Notes under the pieces: model-generated
The model's input: the letters and a program-made list of their open reading frames with translations, nothing else
Database searches by the model: none
Told to the model about the DNA's origin: nothing
In this document: positions 60,801 to 64,000 of the stretch, one piece after another
Layout: each line of letters starts with the position of its first letter
How positions within the stretch are numbered: the first letter of the stretch is position 1
Source of the DNA: Laburnicola sp. R22_1
Taxonomy: Eukaryota > Ascomycota > Dothideomycetes > Pleosporales > Didymosphaeriaceae
Length of the DNA: 64,000 bases
Direction of reading: 5' to 3'
Assembly (NCBI GenBank): GCA_014281115.1
Contig: JACONQ010000001.1
Span: 2,356,001-2,420,000 of the forward strand
Position numbers and translations under genes: made by a program

Positions 60801-62409
60801 CAAAGTGAGGAAAAGCGTCACAAGTTCTATTCCAAAGAGCTTCGGAGAACCGTTGGTGCTCGCTAGGCGATTCGCAATGTGGATTGCTTGGAAGAGAGGA
60901 AACGAGAATATCCCGCAATGGGCATACGCCGATGCCGCGTTACCTGAGGCCACAGATAGCGAGAAGAAGATGAGCGCCGCCCAGGCCAAGAGGCTGGAGA
61001 AAGAATCGTTGGGGGAGGGGCTTCGAGCAACTACAGAAAGACAGTCTATGAGAATCAGGGCCACTGAAACCCCGCAAACGAACGGCGTGGAAAGCCAGAG
61101 CCCAGTCTTGCTGACTCCACCACCACCACCGCCAATGCTGACTGGTTTTTTACAAAAGACGGATCCCACGCGGCCGCAAACTACACCTAAGACGTCTCAA
61201 CTTGGTCCAAAGCGCATTGCCTGCGATGCCTGTCGCAAACGGAGAATACGCTGTAAACATAAGGACGAGATCTTCGATCTCACGAAACCCTCCGGTATGG
61301 CTGGTGGAATGAACACAATCGATCTTTCTGGTTCTTTGGGGCTATCAGTCAAACGTCGTTACAGTGATTTCGGTGGTTCTCACGGGCAGCAACCTAGTTC
61401 TATGGACAAGAGCGTGACGAACGGAGGGCCTCTTCTGGCAGATGTCAATGGAGATCCATACGCATTGAAGTCTGGTCGCGTCAAGGCTTGCGCTGATTGT
61501 CGTAAAAGCAAGGTGAGCTATGTGATTCGCCGGCCCTCGTCAAGCTAACACACTCAGCGCCGCTGCATCCACGATGAATATGGCAACGTAGACCCCGTCA
61601 AAGCGAATGAAGTCCCAATTCCGAGAGGAGCAGCGGCCAAAAAGCGTCGCATCAGCGAAGAAGATCCAGCTTCAGCCCACCGAAGAATGAAGAAGGAACC
61701 TGCTACTGACGATGCCGTGATGTATACTCCTCTTCATCGTCGAAATTCTTCTTCAGGGGGCTTCGACACTGGCAGCACCGCCGAACTTCAAGATCTTGCA
61801 TATTCTGCACAACAGGCTCTCGACCAAGCGCAGGATGTTGATGCAATGCCGATCGATCCAGCTTTACAATCATACAACCGCTTACACGACACTGTCATGT
61901 TGAACACATCGCCCCAAGCCTCTCATCGCGATGGGATCATGTTTTCGGTCGAGGATATACCCAATGGTGCTATGGAAGGATTCGAAGAGGGCGATCAGGG
62001 GGGCCGACCAGGACTTAGCATGGAACCTCTAAGCCCTGGCACTCGCCTCGATGGTTTTCACGCTGAGCTCAATGGCTTTCGGGACGCTTACTCCTCGCCA
62101 CATGCCAATGGGACCGGAATACTACTCCCTCCATTCACGCCCAATGCCCAACACTCTCTTAGACTCAACTCTAGTGGCCACAAAGCAAGTCAAACATCAT
62201 ATTTCTCAAACAGAAAAAGCCACACACCCAAGACACCTTCGAGTCAAAGACGTGATAGTAAGGAGTCTATGAAGATGGAACCAAGGTCGGAACCAAAGGC
62301 GCGCACGTCATCGGCTATCACAGACAACGAGGAAGACATGGCAAGTCTAGCGCTGGCCATGCAGCTACAAATGGACGAACATGGACTCCGCAGACGCAGC
62401 ATGATATAA
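57853..62409 (+). CDS. PHD-JmjC histone demethylase, JHD1/KDM2 type
   Basis: Fe(II)/2-oxoglutarate enzyme, family target mono/dimethyl H3K36; nuclear. Two exons (57853-61512, 61558-62409; 45-bp intron) give 1,503 residues. ATG at 57,853 follows CACC. Order: long Pro/Ser-rich disordered N-terminus; AT-hook-like P-K-G-K-P-R-G near 355; PHD finger C4HC3 at about 481-532 (C-A-S-C-G ... C-D-G-C-K-E-W-H ... C-E-R-C); JmjC core with H775, D777 (H-I-D-F-G-G), K792 and H847 (W-I-H-A-V-W). The spacing matches KDM2 proteins, so iron and 2-oxoglutarate ligands look intact. The C-terminus has two Cys-rich basic motifs, C1124-x2-C-x6-C and C1213-x2-C-x6-C, the second spanning the intron. The rest is low complexity. 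Assignment to JHD1 rests on the PHD+JmjC order; substrate is inferred. Confidence 0.92.
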
Positions 62410-62876
62410 CGAACTATGTCAATGCTTCCTTGTAACACTTCGATATTTTTTTGGCATGTTCTGGTTATTGGTTTTCATCGGGTTCATGGTGCATGGAGAC
62501 GTATCAATGGCGCTTGTTTTTTTCTTCTTTTCTCTATGTTTTTGCTACACGTGCGGATAGGAAGCTTTACAGGTGTTACGGAGTCTACCGAAGTCGGCTT
62601 TCAATGCCTCTTATACCCGGATCTGAACGGTATAGTTTGTATTTGTACAGTGGTCGAATACGAAGGAGTTGTCTTCTGAGGACAGGCAGCGAATGTAATT
62701 CCAGCACGGACTGCGTGACTCAGCCTGTAGATGTGTCACTAGAATAGGTCGCGCAGTGGCGAAGTTCAAACGTTTATTGTACAGGTTGCAATTCTGACAT
62801 GATTCGTAGGATGTTTGTCACTCCTCGGCGCGTATTGACAACCAAATGCAGTCGTGACATGCTCGACTGACTATAC
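62410..62876. other. 3' flanks of two convergent genes
   Basis: No gene seen. T-rich run near 62,515-62,530 just past the demethylase stop would fit its 3' UTR. Confidence 0.5.
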
Positions 62877-63527
62877 CTACATCCACCGATCCATATCCCC
62901 AAAGGGAGGGTACTTTAACCGAGACGCTCTACTACCATCTCCACTCTTCTTGCTGCCGCCCCCACCTCCGCTAGGAACACTGCTCAGGCAATCCCAATTC
63001 CAAGGGACCTCCCCGCCCAATACCTCAAATCCTGGCACTCTTCGCAACCTGGCTCTATCCGTCCTACCAGGTCGAACTTCCCTCAACGCCATCCGGGTCG
63101 TCTCACGCACCTCGCGGATCGGGGGCTCCACGATTTGCGTCCGATATATCGGCTCCCGCGGCGAAGGGCACGAGGAGGGACTGTGTGACGGCGGGGGTGC
63201 TGGAGGTGCTGCAGGTATGTGACTGCGTTTCTTACCAGGTCCGTGGATTTTGAGACGGTGGTGGTGGTGGTGCAGTGGGTGGATTGGGTGCATATGTAAT
63301 GGATGGAGATGCGGATGATGATGGTGGTGATGATAAGGCTGGTCGTGGTCGATGGTTATGCTAGGCGCTAGAATACGTACTTTGCTATAGCGCGGTCCAT
63401 GGCCGTCGGTTCGTACTCGGACGAGTTCTTCGACAGAGGATCCATGGTCGGAATGGTGATGGTGAAGATTGTGGTGGTGGTGGTGGTGAGGTCGTTTGGG
63501 TTTGGGGGTAAGGGTTATCCAGCACAT
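62877..63527 (-). CDS. His-rich hypothetical protein
   Basis: A minus-strand frame of 216 residues from the first ATG in frame (63,527): M-C-W-I-T-L-T-P-K-P. It has several His runs (about residues 14-26, 65-72 and 85-89), a basic middle, and a Gly/Ser-rich end. No catalytic motif or membrane segment. I recognise no family; clustered His could bind metal, but that is a guess. An upstream open stretch opens with TTG only. The possible splice signals near 63,210-63,240 would make an intron of just 27 bases, so I leave the frame unspliced. Low-complexity coding makes this the least certain gene of the right arm. Confidence 0.45.
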   Translation of the reverse strand: MCWITLTPKPKRPHHHHHHNLHHHHSDHGSSVEELVRVRTDGHGPRYSKVRILAPSITIDHDQPYHHHHHHPHLHPLHMHPIHPLHHHHHRLKIHGPGKKRSHIPAAPPAPPPSHSPSSCPSPREPIYRTQIVEPPIREVRETTRMALREVRPGRTDRARLRRVPGFEVLGGEVPWNWDCLSSVPSGGGGGSKKSGDGSRASRLKYPPFGDMDRWM

Positions 63528-64000
63528 GGCTGGGAAATGACGTGGGAAGCGGACGGATACGAAGGGGCGGTGCAAGACGGTGGTAGGTATGTGAAGATAA
63601 GGGGGTGTAGCAATGCGAGGGGTGTGTGATCGGGGTGTAGGAGCGGTCTCGTTGGGACATTCAGTAATGGTATACTAGAGAGAGTATTCATATAGACTAT
63701 ACAACAAACAAAGAACTGATTTGCGAGGGAGACGCAATCCCAATCAGAAGGGAATTGCTGTTGGAGTTATACCACGTCCAGCTACCAAACCATGGCATGT
63801 CACGCACAAATGTTGCCTTCCACGCGCACGCATCTCTTGTACGGGAAAACGAGACATAGGGTTCTTATGACGGTTGCGGGTCGCGAAGCATGCAAACATG
63901 TGTTCGAGTCGGGTGTCCGGATGACTGTGACCTGTGGTTGGAGGTTGCACATGGTGAGGCCAGGATGTCTTAGGTGACCTTGTCAGGGCAGACGCAACAC
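63528..64000. other. Unassigned window end
   Basis: Probably the upstream region of the His-rich gene. No further gene or RNA recognised. Confidence 0.4.

Noticed and set aside
63210..63240. GTAAGA..CAG on the minus strand as an intron in the His-rich gene
   Set aside because: It would be only about 27 bases, too short for a fungal intron.

Overview
The window looks like a chromosome segment of a filamentous ascomycete (Pezizomycotina). The genes have short introns (45-153 bp, GT..AG) and typical fungal products. About 80% of the sequence is repeat DNA with the signature of repeat-induced point mutation (RIP): TpA is very common, CpA/TpG is scarce, CpG survives, and recognisable transposon proteins are full of TAA/TAG stops and Asp-to-Asn changes at catalytic sites.

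Layout. 1-51,815 is a nest of degraded mobile elements. It runs: a Fot1/pogo-like element cut by the window edge (1-967); a Gypsy chromoretrovirus-type element (970-10,812) with a second Fot1-like element inside it (1904-3767); and a Copia element with 241-bp LTRs (10,814-25,999). Inside the Copia reverse transcriptase sits a 7.86-kb, much less mutated element (15,150-23,007). From 26,000 to 51,700 a second Gypsy element is broken up by several long-inverted-repeat elements, a solo LTR (48,132-48,328) and a third Fot1-like element (about 48,985-51,197). At about 51.8 kb composition switches abruptly to normal coding sequence. 51,815-64,000 is a gene-rich arm: phosphoketolase, a small Ser/Thr-rich secreted protein, the U2 snRNP p14/SF3B6 splicing factor, a PHD-JmjC (JHD1/KDM2-type) histone demethylase, and a His-rich protein of unknown role.

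The most unusual object is the 15,150-23,007 element. It has inverted arms of about 1.5 kb, is flanked by TA/TA, and removing it together with one TA restores the Copia reading frame. Its cargo is a full-length HET / NB-ARC / TPR fungal NOD-like receptor gene (fungal allorecognition/immune type) of about 1,545 codons. The gene carries 20 tandem 126-bp TPR repeats in perfect register plus a divergent last one, and is broken only by about 18 in-frame stops of the C-to-T/G-to-A kind, with no frameshift. The right arm carries the decayed 3' tail of a second, oppositely oriented copy of the same gene. Its termini (TA then ACGT...) resemble those of the Fot1/pogo-like elements in the window, so mobilisation in trans is plausible but unproven.

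The working genes on the right are mostly housekeeping: central carbon metabolism, splicing and chromatin. SF3B6 and JHD1 are divergently transcribed from a shared C-rich 604-bp region; JHD1 and the His-rich gene are convergent.
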